Shown: positions 21,241 to 33,539 of the stretch, in pieces
How the letters are laid out: every line of letters starts with the position of its first letter
Position numbering within the stretch: position 1 is the first letter of the stretch
DNA from: Undaria pinnatifida
Lineage: Eukaryota; Sar; Phaeophyceae; Laminariales; Alariaceae
Direction: 5' to 3'
Length of the DNA stretch: 64,000 bases
Assembly: GCA_012845835.1 (NCBI GenBank)
Contig: JABAKD010000001.1
Span: 4,718,976 to 4,782,975, forward strand
Notes under the pieces: generated by a model
The model's database searches: none
The model's input: only the letters and a program-made list of their open reading frames with translations
What the model was told of the DNA's origin: nothing
Translations under genes and position numbers: made by a program

Positions 21241-21714
21241 GTCGAATTGTTCAGAATGCTGAATAACCTACCGTAGAACGACGTGATATCACTGTATTCC
21301 TTGTACAGTGCCCATAGCGACGGTATCTATATCCCCCGCCCCGCGTAAGCAACGTAATATGAACAGGTGGTCGTTTTGTTGTTTTTCACTCTGTTGGTTT
21401 AGTTGGTTTCACGTTTTCACTGTTGTTGACTTTTTTCATGGTGGAATGGTCCTGGGTCAGACGCTGCTGCTGTTGTGCGTGTTCCCCCCCGGCCTCTGTC
21501 ACTCTGTGGTGGATTTCTCGAGGGACGCAACGTGTACATTTTCACCTTTCTTTCTCCTCTGGTGCTGGGCGTTGGGCGCCACAAGGTTTCGAAAACAAAA
21601 TGTCCATTTTATCCGCCAATACAACGTATCCTTTCGTACTTATCGGTATTTACTCGCGGATATCCGTATCATTTCCACAGTTAACCCTATCATTTTCACG
21701 GATAATCGCTGCAG

Positions 21715-22000
21715 TGAACCGTGGTGAAAAACCGCGGTTTTATGCGGTTTGCTCTTCGGAGTGAGATAAACCGCCCCGTGAAAAACATTGTGCGACGGAT
21801 ATCCGCTCCGACATAATCCGTGACATTTGTAGCGGCGGATATCCGCTCCGTGACAATCCGTGACTTTCCCCGCAAGCGGATATTCGCTCCGTAACACACT
21901 CGAAAAATCCGCTCCGTTCCATGACATTCATGGGGCGGCTATCCGCTCCGTAGTAATCCGTGACTTTTCCCACGGGCGGATATCCGCTCCGCGAGATTTA
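21715..22000. repeat. right GATATC-centred array
   Basis: About six units of the same family and orientation as the left array. One unit is mutated to ggcggctatccgctccg. Confidence 0.75.
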
Positions 22001-22050
22001 AAAGCAAAAAAGCGTTCAGCGAAACGGTTCTTACTCCGCACACATTCCTG

Positions 22051-23480
22051 AAAAAAGCCTCATGTTGGATCGCATACAAGGGTAGGGTGCCTTTACTTAC
22101 TTTCTCTGTGTGTGTATGTTTTTGTCAAGTTTTTCGGCCACGTTTGTCCACCGCACTCAGCGTACACGGCACCAAGGCCAGTTGCGACGGGTCCCGTGCA
22201 TGCACAAATAACAGACAACTCTTCTCTTGCTGGTTTTCGCTGTAAGTCGTTGAGAGTTCGTCGAGACAGGTGCGGTAACGTGTGGTTTCACAGGAAAACT
22301 GGGTTCCTATCAAATGACTTTCTTTCAAAACATCGTAATTATAAAACGGCAACAATTTTATAAATAAAACGACATTTTTTTCTTCTTGAAAATCAAGTTT
22401 ACCGAGCAAACCTAATGTGTCTGTTTGTCTGCCCACACTACCGTTTGGGCTCGTGTCCCTGAGACATGCTGCAAAATATATGGTCAGGCCCACCGTGAGG
22501 GATGGGGGGACGGAGAAGCTCTGCTGTAGATACCATGGTGGTGCCTGGTACGTAGGGTACGTACCTCCGATGTTGCATGTGTTTCGATGATAGGAGATAG
22601 ATGCAGATTGTTCGCCCCCATCAAGAATTAAACCGCAAAACAAACAAAGTACTGCTGCACGTTTAATAGCTATTTTCAGGAGGCTGATCGAAGAGACGCA
22701 CGCACCACGACGCTGACCCGACCCTGGTCTCGTGTGCCCTGCTGCTGCTGTTACTACCGCTGCTACTGCTTCTGTTCCGCTGCTGCTGCTGCTACGAGTA
22801 CTACAGCAGCACTACGAGTACCGACGTTTTTTTTCTCTGTCTGAAAACAAAACGTAAATATCGAACAGCGTTCGTAGATGTTCGTTCGTGTTGTTTTTGT
22901 TCAGTTCACATCTGCCACATGACCAGGTATGCTGCTGTTCTTTCGCTTTCTGCTCTGCCTCGTCAGTTTTTCGTAGTCACCCAGCATCGCAGATTGGACT
23001 ACGGCAGATATTGAGGCCGCGCGCTTCATTATTTACAAATTACTAGTAAGGTAGTCCAAGGAGGCAAAGAGGCTTTGCCATGGCATGCGCCCGCGATGTT
23101 GTCAACTGGCACGCACACGCAGGTTTGTCAGTTGGGTGGGGCTCGCTTCCCGCTGCCCCGCCTGGCCCTGTGTTGTTTGCAAATATGACGGATGCTCTAT
23201 CGTTCTTGGCCTCGCCACGTCTGAAAATCTTGAAAAATATTGCCTGACAGTTGTGACCGGCTGCTGTGGCGTACCAGGTACGATCGAAAGTTCAAGTTCG
23301 GTACCAGGTATATTTGACGAGTCCTGTCGTCCCGGTGGTCTATTAATAGCGGTTACCCTCTAATACTTTTACTTCGGAGCAACCCTCTAATACTAATACT
23401 TCGGAGCGTTGGTCCTTGAGTTCGATCCCCACGGTGGTGCGATTCTGAAATACGAAAAAAGAGAAGGATCAACTGCTGAG
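22051..23480. other. intergenic, no recognised gene
   Basis: CTG/CTA-rich runs lie at 22738-22815. The longest frame (- strand, 22125-22643) has no recognisable domain or codon pattern. Two TACCAGGTA motifs occur at 23275 and 23302. Confidence 0.45.
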
Positions 23481-23692
23481 AGCGCCTAGCAGCATGGGTA
23501 CGCACACATCGACGCGAATCGACGAGGGTAGAAGATACCTTATTCGCCTTGCTATAAAGAATGAAGGCACGTGCCGTAGTGGGTAGAGGGGAGGAGGGCC
23601 CGCTATGTAACCCCGAATTTTCGTTACTACTCTGGGAGGGAGCGCGAGAGTAGTTCGAGGATAATGAATGGGATGAAGAAAAAAAAAAAGTA
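23481..23692. repeat. dispersed repeat, copy B
   Basis: This is the second copy of the repeat at 1-203. Just upstream (about 23407-23432) is gagttcgatccccacggtgg, which resembles a tRNA B box and T arm. A tRNA-derived SINE origin is possible, but no A box was found. Confidence 0.65.
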
Positions 23693-25399
23693 CCGGTTTG
23701 AAGACGTGAAAACAACCACGGGCGCATGTTCATGCGCAGTCCTCGTCCAGATCAATGAATGCTCCCCACCGCCCCGCCCACCCGGCCCTGGGCTGTTTGC
23801 CAATTTGACGGATGCTCATGCTCGTTGTACTTCGAAGTATGTCGTTCTTGGCCTCGCTACGTCTCAGCTGAAGACATGAAAATTGTAACTCTTGCTGTGA
23901 TGTGCGATTAAAAATCGAATTACAGTCAGTCGCAGTGCATGTGCCGGTATGGAAACATGAAAAGTAACCGAGCGCCCATGGTCATGCACATTATTTCTTC
24001 CTCGTCCAACTAATGCGTGCGCCCGAGTCCCGCACTGCTGCTGTGAACCTCGCCACTTAATCAGGACAACAATCACACACGCTAGCGCACCATATAGTCA
24101 CTGAGATCGGTCGCAGTAGATGGAAAGCGAGATATAGCTGGACAGCTACAACAACTAGCGGCTGCCGTCGTGACCGCAGCAGCAGAGAAAAATAGAAGAA
24201 CGTAGCCCCTAATCCAGGTCGCAATATATATAGGTAGCTGGACAGCCGTATACGACAGCCGCTAAGCGGCTGTCTTGTGACAGGAACGGAGAAAAATAGA
24301 CGGACGGGTGGTGCGTTGCGACATGTAACGGTACGATTTGCCCGACCAGACCGTTCACGGCTGGCGCGACAAAGCCCCATAAAAAAGGTGTACAAAGTAC
24401 CGAAATCGTGAGCGTTCGGGGACAGAACTCAAAAGACATCAATTGCACGCATGGAGCCCCTTTTTATGGGTCGGATCAAATATCGAATGACGACTGATTG
24501 ACGACAGAGCTAGATTGCTTATGAACTTGGATTGAGTAGGGAAGGGGATGACGAAAAAAGATGAAGTTAGGCCTGAAGATAGAGTTGAAGGCAAGGGATT
24601 TGGAGATTGATAGGAAACTTCACAGAACCCAGGACTGAAGTCACCGGGAACAAAGCAGAATATGCAGCCATACTAAAGGTATACGTCCAATGCCTGGAAA
24701 CATTGTTGGGCTGACGAAATGCTTTAGGCTTGCGCAAAGCTGCCTTCCTTGTCAAGATCTGATTCTTCCCGTCTGGTAACCTGTTATTATATGTACCATG
24801 TAGTCTCGACCGAGACAACAATATCATGGTGTCAACAATGTTGATAGCATAGGATGCACTGCCAGCAGTATCACCCGTGGCGAAAAAGGATACGCAACTG
24901 ATACATGTTCTCATACATACCAGGTACCAGTACCCACCCTGAACTGTACCAGTAAAACGAAACTGCTCACAAGGCGAGATTTAAATCACGATTACGGGGG
25001 CATTTAGAAGCCATCCCCGGCTTTCAGGCGTTTCGTCGGCTTTGGTAGAGTAATAATTAGGTGTCGGTTTCGAGGGATGCGATGGCTGCAACTGTAAGGG
25101 ATTTGACGGGGTTATGGGGTGATACTTTTATACTCGTATGCCAGGTACCTTGTAACGGGTACTTTTAACAGTCTAATTTAGTAGAGCTGTTGAGCCTACT
25201 GGCTATACGCGCGCTAGACTACTTTCTGTGCACAAGATACGCAGGCAGCATGTACACGTTTCGTAGCTGAGTATGGACATCAACTTTGAGGCTGACCCGT
25301 GCTCATTTTATCGGTTCCCACACAGGCGCGCACCTAACCTGTTGCGTCCGCTCCCATCTTCCCTTCCGTGAAAAAAAAAACACCAGGCCTTTTAATCAG
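23693..25399. other. upstream region of the Sec8 gene
   Basis: No transposon ends or conserved protein were recognised. The first coding exon of Sec8 (about 15-30 residues in relatives) should lie here. An ATG at 25273 (MDINFE...) is one candidate but cannot be tied to exon 25400 by a canonical donor, so no start is assigned. Confidence 0.4.
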
Positions 25400-28300
25400 G
25401 TGATCGAGATTCTGAGTGTTAGTCTTGATCAAGGCAATGACAACGAGGAAAGTCCCGAGTTCGAGCAGTTGGCGGGTAACCCACTACACAAGAACATTCA
25501 GCGACAACTTCAAGTGTGCAGCGATGTGGTCGAACGTATCACTGTAGAGCACCATGGTAGTTTGAATAGCTCCGTGCAAGCTATGGGTGGGGTGGCTAGG
25601 CACTACAACCAGACCCGGTCTAACGTCGGCACGCTCCGAGAGCAGCTCCGGGAGTGCAAGCAACTCCTCCAAACAGGCGTCAGCCAGACCGACGTACGGG
25701 AGCTATGGCAACGCAAATTGCAGTACTCTCTTGTGCTGCGGCTGCTGAACGCTCTTGACATGATCAAGGTGCGTTCGTATGATAGTGCCAGTCTGCAGCC
25801 CGCTTAACACCATTGCCCTCAGTATTATCATGCTTGGTTCAGGTTTCGTCAAGGATTGCCGTGTGGCTTAGTGGTTGTCGGCGAGAATCACGCTGTTTGT
25901 CATTGTATTACGATCAAGTTTCTTTTTAGCTGTGTTACGTTGCGCAGCGCCGCGAATGTTCCGACCGCTGGCACGCGGAGCGTAAATGTCTGGACTGTAC
26001 GTTGAAAATATGCCCCGTTGCTTTTTTGTTTTACGAGAAGATGCATCCAAGTTGTATGGCACTTTATTTTGTGCGTTTCCGGGCACATTCAATTAGTTGC
26101 TATGACGCATGAAGTGTTGAAAGTATTGTGTTGTACATGAGCACTGGTTGCTGTGGTTAAATAACCCTATCCTCACAAACCCCAAGCCTGGCAGTGTGTG
26201 ATACTGGTGTGCCATTACAAGCGACAGTGCGGTGGAGTACTGGGCAGAGTAATACGTGGGTCAAACACTGGCCAGATTTACAGTAATTCGTGCTCTTTTG
26301 GGGCTGTTGAAGAGCTGTTTTTTTCCCCTGAACGAGCCATACTCGTAGTCTTCTTTTGAACTGCTTTAGCTGAACGAGCCGTAATCGTAGTGAAGGATGG
26401 TAACGCTGTTTTTTTTATATTCGAGTCCTATGTGCGTGTTGATAGGGTGGACTAAACTATAAATGATGCTGTCGCTCGATTTTTCTTTAGCTCGTAGATG
26501 GGCAGGCCAGAGATAGATGCATTGTCAGTCATTGTTGCTGTCTATAATGTTTACGTTACGATTACTTCCAAGAAGAGTGTATTTACGAACACTATGAAGC
26601 ACGCATATTTCAGCATATTGCACGTTCGTTGCTGTTTGACATTGCTGTTCGTGTAGACTATGGCGCCAAACTACCTACCTGTTTGCCACTATACAGCATG
26701 CGCCCTTTCGGTACAAGAACGGTGGCTGGGTGATTCTCAGGCCTCTTGGTTGGCGGACGATTGTGGAGTCTAACCCCCCTCCCCCCGCACGGCGTGCGCT
26801 TTGGCAATAGGATGCTCCGGTCAAATTTGAGCGTCTGGTGCGGCAAAAGAGGTTTGTTGGAGCTGTCGATCTGCTCAACGAATCCCTGCTCAACATTTTC
26901 AGCGCTGAATTGGTCGACGTTCCCGCTGTCGCGAGTGTGAGGGATGAAATGCTCCATCAGAAGGGCAGGATACTGGACACCTTGGTGGAAGAAATTGCAG
27001 ACATTTTATTCCTCCGCGCGGCGACCACCCAGTCGAATGCCGCGGACAAGGGGCGGGCAGGGGTGAAAAACAGAAGGAGAAGGGAACGAGGTGGGGCAGG
27101 TGGACCTCTGGCGGATGACCCCACGGCTAGCGCCTCATCTCGCGGACAGGGAACCCCTGGAGGTGCGGGTGGTGGCCTTTCCTCGGATGCAGCCTCGGAG
27201 TCAAGCGCGGGGGCAGATGATGCTGCAGATATTATGTGGGCGGGCATTCCGGTGGATGTCACTGATGTCGGAGACGACGAGGAACAGGCGCTTGAAGACC
27301 CATCACAGGATTTCAAAGTGCATTTGCGCCTTCTGGTGGAGGCTGTGCGCCGTTTGCGGTGTGTAGACGACGTTGAACGGTATCTACTGGAGAGGTTGCC
27401 TGACGAAGTCTTGACTCTCAGCGCCACGCACATGCGTGCGTGTGTGGATAAGCACGAGGAGGTTGGAGTGAACTCGCGTGGCGCTTCCTCCAAAGGCAGG
27501 AGAAAAGACGAGGGGTTGGCGACGAAAGTGCAAAACCTCACGCAGTACCTTAGTCTTGTCTTCGATTCCTTCACGAGCGTGCTGGCTAACCTCATGCGTC
27601 TCGTTCGACTTCTGCATGCTGCCCGATTGCGAGATATCCGCGACAGTGATCCGGAAAAACCTGTGTTCGAGGCAGATGCACCCTACAAGCAATCGCTTGT
27701 CCTGAGTTTGTGGCAGCACACACAGGCTCACCTCATCGATGTGCTGGGCAGACACATGGACGACTCGAACCACAGCATTGTAGCGGCGGAAGGAGGCAAC
27801 ACAGGATCTAGCCGGGCGCACAGCACTAGGTTCGGCTCAGGCTCGTCCAGCGTGGAGCCGTTGAACTTGGCTTCGTCCGTCTCGTACTTTCGTCCCCTCA
27901 GGCGTCCCGAGTCGTCTTCGACAGGATTGGTCAGGACAGCCATCGAGCTCGATCACGCGAGCGCTGCTGAATATTGCCGTTCCCGTTTGCTGGCAGACCC
28001 TTCACCCCTCGTCATTATCAACATCTTCCGCCCAACCCTCAAGTTCGTGGAAGTCGAAGAGGTGATGCGGATGGTTTAGCTCACCCCATGATGTTGGTTC
28101 GATGAAGTAGGCGAGCTTTTCCTGCCGGATCTACGATCTTAGAGTCGACAAGTGCCGCCGTCTCTGAGTCGTGTTTTTTCTTTGTCTAGTTTAAATGATT
28201 ACTTTCTAAATGTGCACGTACATAATGTTTTTAATGCCCAGATGCCGTGTGTTTGTCACAACTGGCATCATGCCCTCCCAGTCGGTACATCTGTGTTGAC

Positions 28301-31300
28301 TCGCCCCGGTTCATCAGCGATATTGATTTATGCTTAAAAACGTGTTCGAATAGACCCACTTAAACTTAGGCCAGTAGTTGCTCCGATCCTGGCTCGCGTT
28401 ATCATATACGAAACAAACTGTGGTTAATGCTAAAACTGATTGCAGTATCCTTACTTCCCGATCTGGTGTCGTGCAGGCAATGATCAACGAGATGAGGAAG
28501 GAGATTTTTGAATCGGGCCACATTCACCGAGACAGAGGAGCACGCCGGGTCATGCAAGAGGGACCGGAAAGCGCAGGGAGCACCCTGTCTGCATTTATGC
28601 ACGCGACGGCGCGTGATAAGTTTCTACCTCTGCTTGGCGCAGACTGCCTAACCATGAACGCGCAGGTGATAGGCCGAAGGGTCTTTTGAGGCCGACTGCT
28701 ACTGTTTTGCCATGTTTCGGGTCACACGATGTCAGCGCGCATAACCGAATGTTGCTCACGGTACATGGTCTGCGGTGGCTGTTCACATTGGTCTTCCCGG
28801 CGCTTCTTTACTCGTAACAAGCGTGCGCGTCTTTGTATACAAACACCTTTGTTGGTGATGCACGTATGTTCTGAAGTGAAAAGGGTTCTCGGTGTTCGAG
28901 CGGTCAATGTGAGTTGTCCCACGGTAGGGGTTGCACGTTTTGGGCCAAATGTTTCTGACCGGTTGAGCTCCTCAACACCGGTTGAGCTCCTCAGCTGCTG
29001 TGGAACTATTGGCTATCATGACGAATTTACGAGTGTATTTTTTTTCAAACTGGCGCATAGAAGTGTTGGTTGGGTTGCGCGAACGATACCTTCGAAGACG
29101 TGCTTCGGGTGAGATATTGAGCGCTCAGAAACTTGTACTGCACCCCTAGCGTGGGATAACTCAGATAAACTATTTCCTCACGCCACAGCACATTTTTTTA
29201 TAGATTGTCGGCCGTCCAGTCTCTGTTAGACTTTGGCCACTGTTTTTGCCTAAGTGCTGCCCATTTGTCAACTCACAAGTCAAGCCATCGCCCTTACCCG
29301 CGATACTGCCGATGTACAGCTTGTGGGAGACAACGATTGGTTCTTCCCGGCATCAATGGCCACCGGGTCGCAAGCCCTTTCCAAAGTCGTCCCAGCTGAC
29401 GGAGCTGCGTCCCGCGAACGCGTTCCCGGTAGCTTCGGCGCCCTTCATCCGAGCAGAGGTGCCGAGGACATCTACGCTCAGGCGTGCACTCTCTTCAGAG
29501 CAATGGTTCAGATGCCGCATTACGCGGAGGAGGTGGGAGCCGCCATGTCAACTTTTGGCCGCAGCATATTTGCCAGGACAAACTTGCCGGTGGAATCGTG
29601 GAAGAATCGTCACGCACGGTTGCGCTCCAGACCAATGTCCTGGCGTTAGTAGCGCCATATTTGAAGGCAAACGTTAGTTATTAAAAATAACCATTACGCG
29701 CCCCTATGAACCTCACGCTCGTACTGACGAACATTGTTGCAGATTGGTGAGATACTTCGCACTAGCTTGGAGGACTACTTTGCCTTGGTCCAGAACAAGT
29801 TTCAAGAGACGACAATACATAGGTATGATATGGATGAAGGAAATGGGGACGGTTTGATCGATTGAATGCAGGTGTGCTGTAGGAGTTGGTAACATCAGCT
29901 GTTTGCTTGCCATACGCGCATAACATCCATTTTTGTGATGCTGCTTACCATGGACAGCGCATCTCGATCGCGATTGGAGCGATTCAGCGACAAGCTAAGA
30001 GATCTGCTACGACGGGACGCGCAACACATGAAGTACAAGACATTCGTCTATGGTGAGTGTTGTATATACTGGCTCTGCGTGAGCTTCACATGTTGGTTGT
30101 CAAAGTTTGTAGCTGTTGTACGCTGCAAGTCTGACAGAGTGCTGTGCAGGTGCGCTGCTCCGGTGGGATGAAGGCGAGGTGACTGAAGCGTTAACCTCCA
30201 AAGGGCCTCCCCAAAGGAGATCACTCGGCGGGGCAACTGTGAAGAGTTCTGATCGCCAGGACGCCTTGCGAGGGAGGGACGGGCGCCTTCAAAGTTCTGG
30301 AGAGGAAGAAGCTGACGACATTTTTGAAAGCGAGTTTATCTTGCTTAAAGACGTGTGGAATTTCGACAACGTTCCTTTCCCAGTGACCAAGCAGGTGCGT
30401 AACGCTGTTTTCGTTCATGCGGATCGACACACCCGTTGTTCGATCGACAGTTGTTTTAAAGGCTTGGTTGGCGCTTCCCAGATCATCTGATGGGTTCAAA
30501 ACACGGTACTCCTCATTGAATCTTCATTTTTTTTTCTTGGAGGATTTGGGTTGCTGCAGATGGTAACGCCCAGACATGAGGAACGACAGACTCAAGATGT
30601 TTACTTTTTTTAAACCTGACGTATGCAGGAAACACCGCCCGTCGCCGTCGTGAATTTGAACGTTCAGATACGCTCAATTGCTTTGATGTGCTGTAGCAAA
30701 GCGGCATGCTAGGTTAATGGTTGTACCCCGTATTCTCACGCTACTACAGCAGTAGTACGTTCAGATATGTCGCTGACCCACTGCTTTTTCGGCTAACGCT
30801 CCACACGTAGCTGACCGACGACCGCGCGCATTGTTTATGCACTTACCAACGCTGCCCCCCTTCTTGACGCAGAGCCTTCTTTCTCTTCGAAAGCAACAGG
30901 CTGTGGCATGCCTGGCTTTCAGCTGCGATTGGCTAGCGCATAAACTGCTCAAGGTCTGCGCTGCCATCAAACACCAACCCCCATTGGCCTCAAGCGATCA
31001 ATCCCCCCCCAACAAAGCAAGCGGTCCCAACAGGATGGGCGACCTTCGCAAACCGCCTGGGACTGACGGAGCCGTCGCACCCGCGCAGAAACTACGACAG
31101 ATAGCGCGGAAGCTGTCACAGCTCGCCGATGACAGTCTCCTCTGTTTAAGGCTCGAGGTGAGGTTGTGCACCTTCTCACGTACAATGCGACATTATCAAC
31201 ACAGGCGTGGTGCTACACTGTGAAGCACATGGTGAGCTTGCACACTGTATCAGGCTATTACTACAGCAGTGTGCTGATGATGTCTGCGCGAATCTGCGTC

Positions 31301-32039
31301 TGATTCAGCATATGTTCAATGCTATTGCAACGTTAGCGATTAGTTGTCTCACGCAGCGTGAATCGCCGTTTATCTGGCTCAGGTATACATGCTGGTAAGC
31401 TACTACATGCAGCAGCTCCCCGCCATCGATCTGGCGGTGACAAGCGGACAAGGATCGACCACTGCCATGAGCCTTGGCAGCGTTGAAGATCCGTGCGTTG
31501 TCACACTCAATCGCTGCATACGGGAAGAGCAAGAAGCTCTCAGCCCGTTTGAGCCCAAGGGGAGCTTGCCTCTGCTCTGCCCAAGGGAGTTACTTGCTTT
31601 TGTGCTGGCACCGTTGCCTCGCCTTCTACCCCGGCTTTTGGTACGCTCGTTTTCTTTTTTCAAGACGAAGACTATCACTGTGGGTGGTGTAGGCAAGTTG
31701 AACAAAATCCTCAACACCTTGCAGCAGACTGTGGGAGATGTCACAGACGAACGAAAACTCGCAAGCCTGGACGAGGGCACGGCATCTGCTGGTGGACGAG
31801 GGATAAGACCCAACAAACCGACAGGAGCAGTGGAGGAACGATTTGGATGGGCCCGGCAGTACGTCGCGTTAATTAGTATGCCTCAAGGCGAGTTGGAATC
31901 TTTCATACGGAAGAATCGCACGATGTTCAGCAAGGAGGAATACCGCGTGGTGTGGACTCTAGCCGGGCCCAATAGTCGAACCACGGACGGCAGCACGGGG
32001 CCGACGTTCGAAAGGTGGTGGGCGTCTCAACAGTTTTGA
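25400..32039 (+). CDS. exocyst complex subunit Sec8 (EXOC4), nine exons
   Basis: Sec8 is a core subunit of the exocyst, which tethers secretory vesicles to the plasma membrane before fusion. Exons: 25400-25768, 26811-28061, 28477-28665, 29320-29532, 29743-29822, 29958-30052, 30150-30394, 30873-31157, 31383-32039. All introns are GT-AG and the frame is kept throughout, giving 1127 residues before TGA. Exon 1 holds the N-terminal coiled region (HYNQTRSNV..., LRECKQLLQTG, ELWQRKLQYSLVLRLLNALD). Exon 2 continues with KRFVGAVDLLNESLLNIF and DVPAVASVRDEMLHQKGR. Exon 8 has RKLSQLADDSLLCLRLE. The last exon has the conserved LQQTVGDVT and WARQYVALI region. An acidic, Gly/Ser-rich insert in exon 2 (about 27050-27290) makes the protein longer than animal Sec8 (about 970 residues). 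The start exon is missing. The acceptor of exon 4 is the least certain boundary. Confidence 0.9.
25858..25893 (+). other. tRNA-like fragment in Sec8 intron 1
   Basis: gccgtgtggcttagtggtt reads like the 5' end of a tRNA, with a perfect A-box core (TGGCTTAGTGG). The sequence after it does not fold into anticodon and T arms and no B box follows. It is probably a decayed tRNA or SINE head. Confidence 0.35.
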
Positions 32040-33280
32040 GAGTTCGCTTCTCGGATCATTTTGCAGTTGCATGTGTACTAGCGTCGTGAACACAATTGTG
32101 GGGCACGTAGTTCAGATTTTGTACTGCTTCACAGAAATGACTTCTTGTGCGTGGGAAAGAAAATACCGGCGCACGTAAGATCTATTGGTGTTGTTGAAAA
32201 TATCGTGTAATGATGAACAGGTCTTCGCACACAGCAGTCAGACTTCTTTCTGGCGGTCAATGCATAACTTTTGTGAGTCTCTTTGCCTCAACGATTTTGC
32301 CGTGCTTCATCTTTTACTTATTATTGTGTTATTGCGAACGCTGATTGCTTGTTTTTTGCCTCCGATAAATATCAAGCGGCTTCAAAGGTGTACTAAACCC
32401 ATCTCCCCGCGTGTATTAGTTAATGGCAAGGCACGATCGGCATATTACGACCATATTGTATCGGTGCGTCAAACTGTTCGTATGGTGCAGATCTGTGTAG
32501 GGTCCTTCGTGCAAGCCGAGAGCGATTTGGAAATCTTGAATGTTTCTTTCATGGGAGCCTCAAATTGGCATGAGTCAAGAACAGATCTCGAGCCTAAAAC
32601 TTGCTTTCGCGCCAAAATTTCTCCGAGTTTCGATTTCCTCGCCTTCCCCGCGCCTATTCCCGCGCGCGCGGCTCGAGATGATACACCGCCGCCGCGCACG
32701 GCGATCCCCAACTGACCCCGTTTGGGTGGATGTTGCAAGGGTGCTAGCTAGCTGTTGGAAGAGATGGCTATTATTAGTGTTTTTCTTGGTCCCGGAGCGA
32801 GCTCGCCACAACAAGCAAATCTAAAGTTTCTGTCTGGGATTGAGCGTCAGATTCAACATCGCTTTGTTTTGAAGAATCAAGAGCCTTTTTCGTTAGAAGG
32901 ACATTTTTGTTAATGCTGTTGGTAATGAACCTTCTGTTTGGATCGTTATTAACAGTAGCGTGAGAGATGGCGAAACCCCTTCTATTTTGCAAGATTAACT
33001 GGTCAACTCGTTGCGAAAGCAACAATTTATTGGTACGGGTTGATTTGAGATCTATCTGCAGAGTTCGCCTGAAAGCTGTCTCGGCATGTTGTATTTAGCA
33101 TCCAAGCCCAGCGCGTTGACTGACTGCCGCTCAGCTGCAGTCTATGATACGAATACGTGTCCACGGAGAGGCACGAGCCGAGTGCGCTTCTTTTCGTCCC
33201 TCGGCACAAATCCGAATCTCGTCTGTGGGTTGCGCCAGGTTTGCCGGGATGGTAACGAGTATGTGTTGTGTACTCGTATA
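32040..33280. other. Sec8 3' flank, no recognised gene
   Basis: This includes the presumed Sec8 3' UTR. An 83-codon - strand frame (33025-32774, MLLSQRVDQLILQNRRG...) looks protein-like but has no recognisable family and no splice partner. I do not call it a gene. Confidence 0.4.
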
Positions 33281-33373
33281 TGTATGGACAAGCCTAGGTC
33301 AGGCAATGTCTATGGCCAAAGATCTTCCCCTATTGTGGCCTAGGGGGGCTGGTCTACAATGGTTTAGGTGCTG
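33281..33373 (+). repeat. LTR-like fragment related to the LTRs at 44039 and 46899
   Basis: It shares, in order, a tgta start, agcctaggtcaggcaatgtct (compare taagctaggcaaggtctac), cct-aggggggctggtc and ttcaggtgct or tttaggtgct with the first 95 bp of the 347-bp LTR. It is diverged and the far end is not clear. Probably a relic of an older relative of that family. Confidence 0.45.
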
Positions 33374-33539
33374 ATAAAACAGATTACTACATGTATTTAA
33401 ACTCATGAGCGATCTTCTCGTATCCCCGAATCCCCATTCAGTACCCCTAAGTTCCCTAAGTTTATTCGCGGTTCTCCTGTTGAAGATTCTCCAACCACCA
33501 GCCCTAATAATAATAGCCGAGTCCGATACTGTTGTTCGT

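Larger units (their letters stand above)
20835..22050. mobile_element. hAT-like non-autonomous element with GGATATCCGCTCCG arrays
   Basis: The left end CATGGATGTGTACGGAGTGAGAA and the right end, inverted, CAGGAATGTGTGCGGAGTAAGAA form imperfect terminal repeats. The flanks aaaaaaag / aaaaaagc are close to an 8-bp duplication, which fits hAT, but they are low complexity. Arrays of a palindrome-centred unit (gcggatatccgctccgtgac plus atccgtgactttt) fill 20876-21240 and 21715-22000 in the same orientation. The unique core (about 21250-21710) has no transposase. It has the same architecture as the element at 7523-9231. Confidence 0.6.

Noticed and set aside
22125-22643. 172-codon open frame on the - strand
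   Set aside because: No recognisable motif, no repeat of a known element and no splice context. The amino-acid order looks random.
26957-27595. 212-codon - strand frame inside Sec8
   Set aside because: It is the antisense shadow of exon 2, which has clear conserved coding sense on the + strand.
32185-32715. 176-codon + strand frame downstream of Sec8
   Set aside because: It overlaps the probable Sec8 3' flank and shows no domain. The hydrophobic stretch is a chance result of T-rich sequence.
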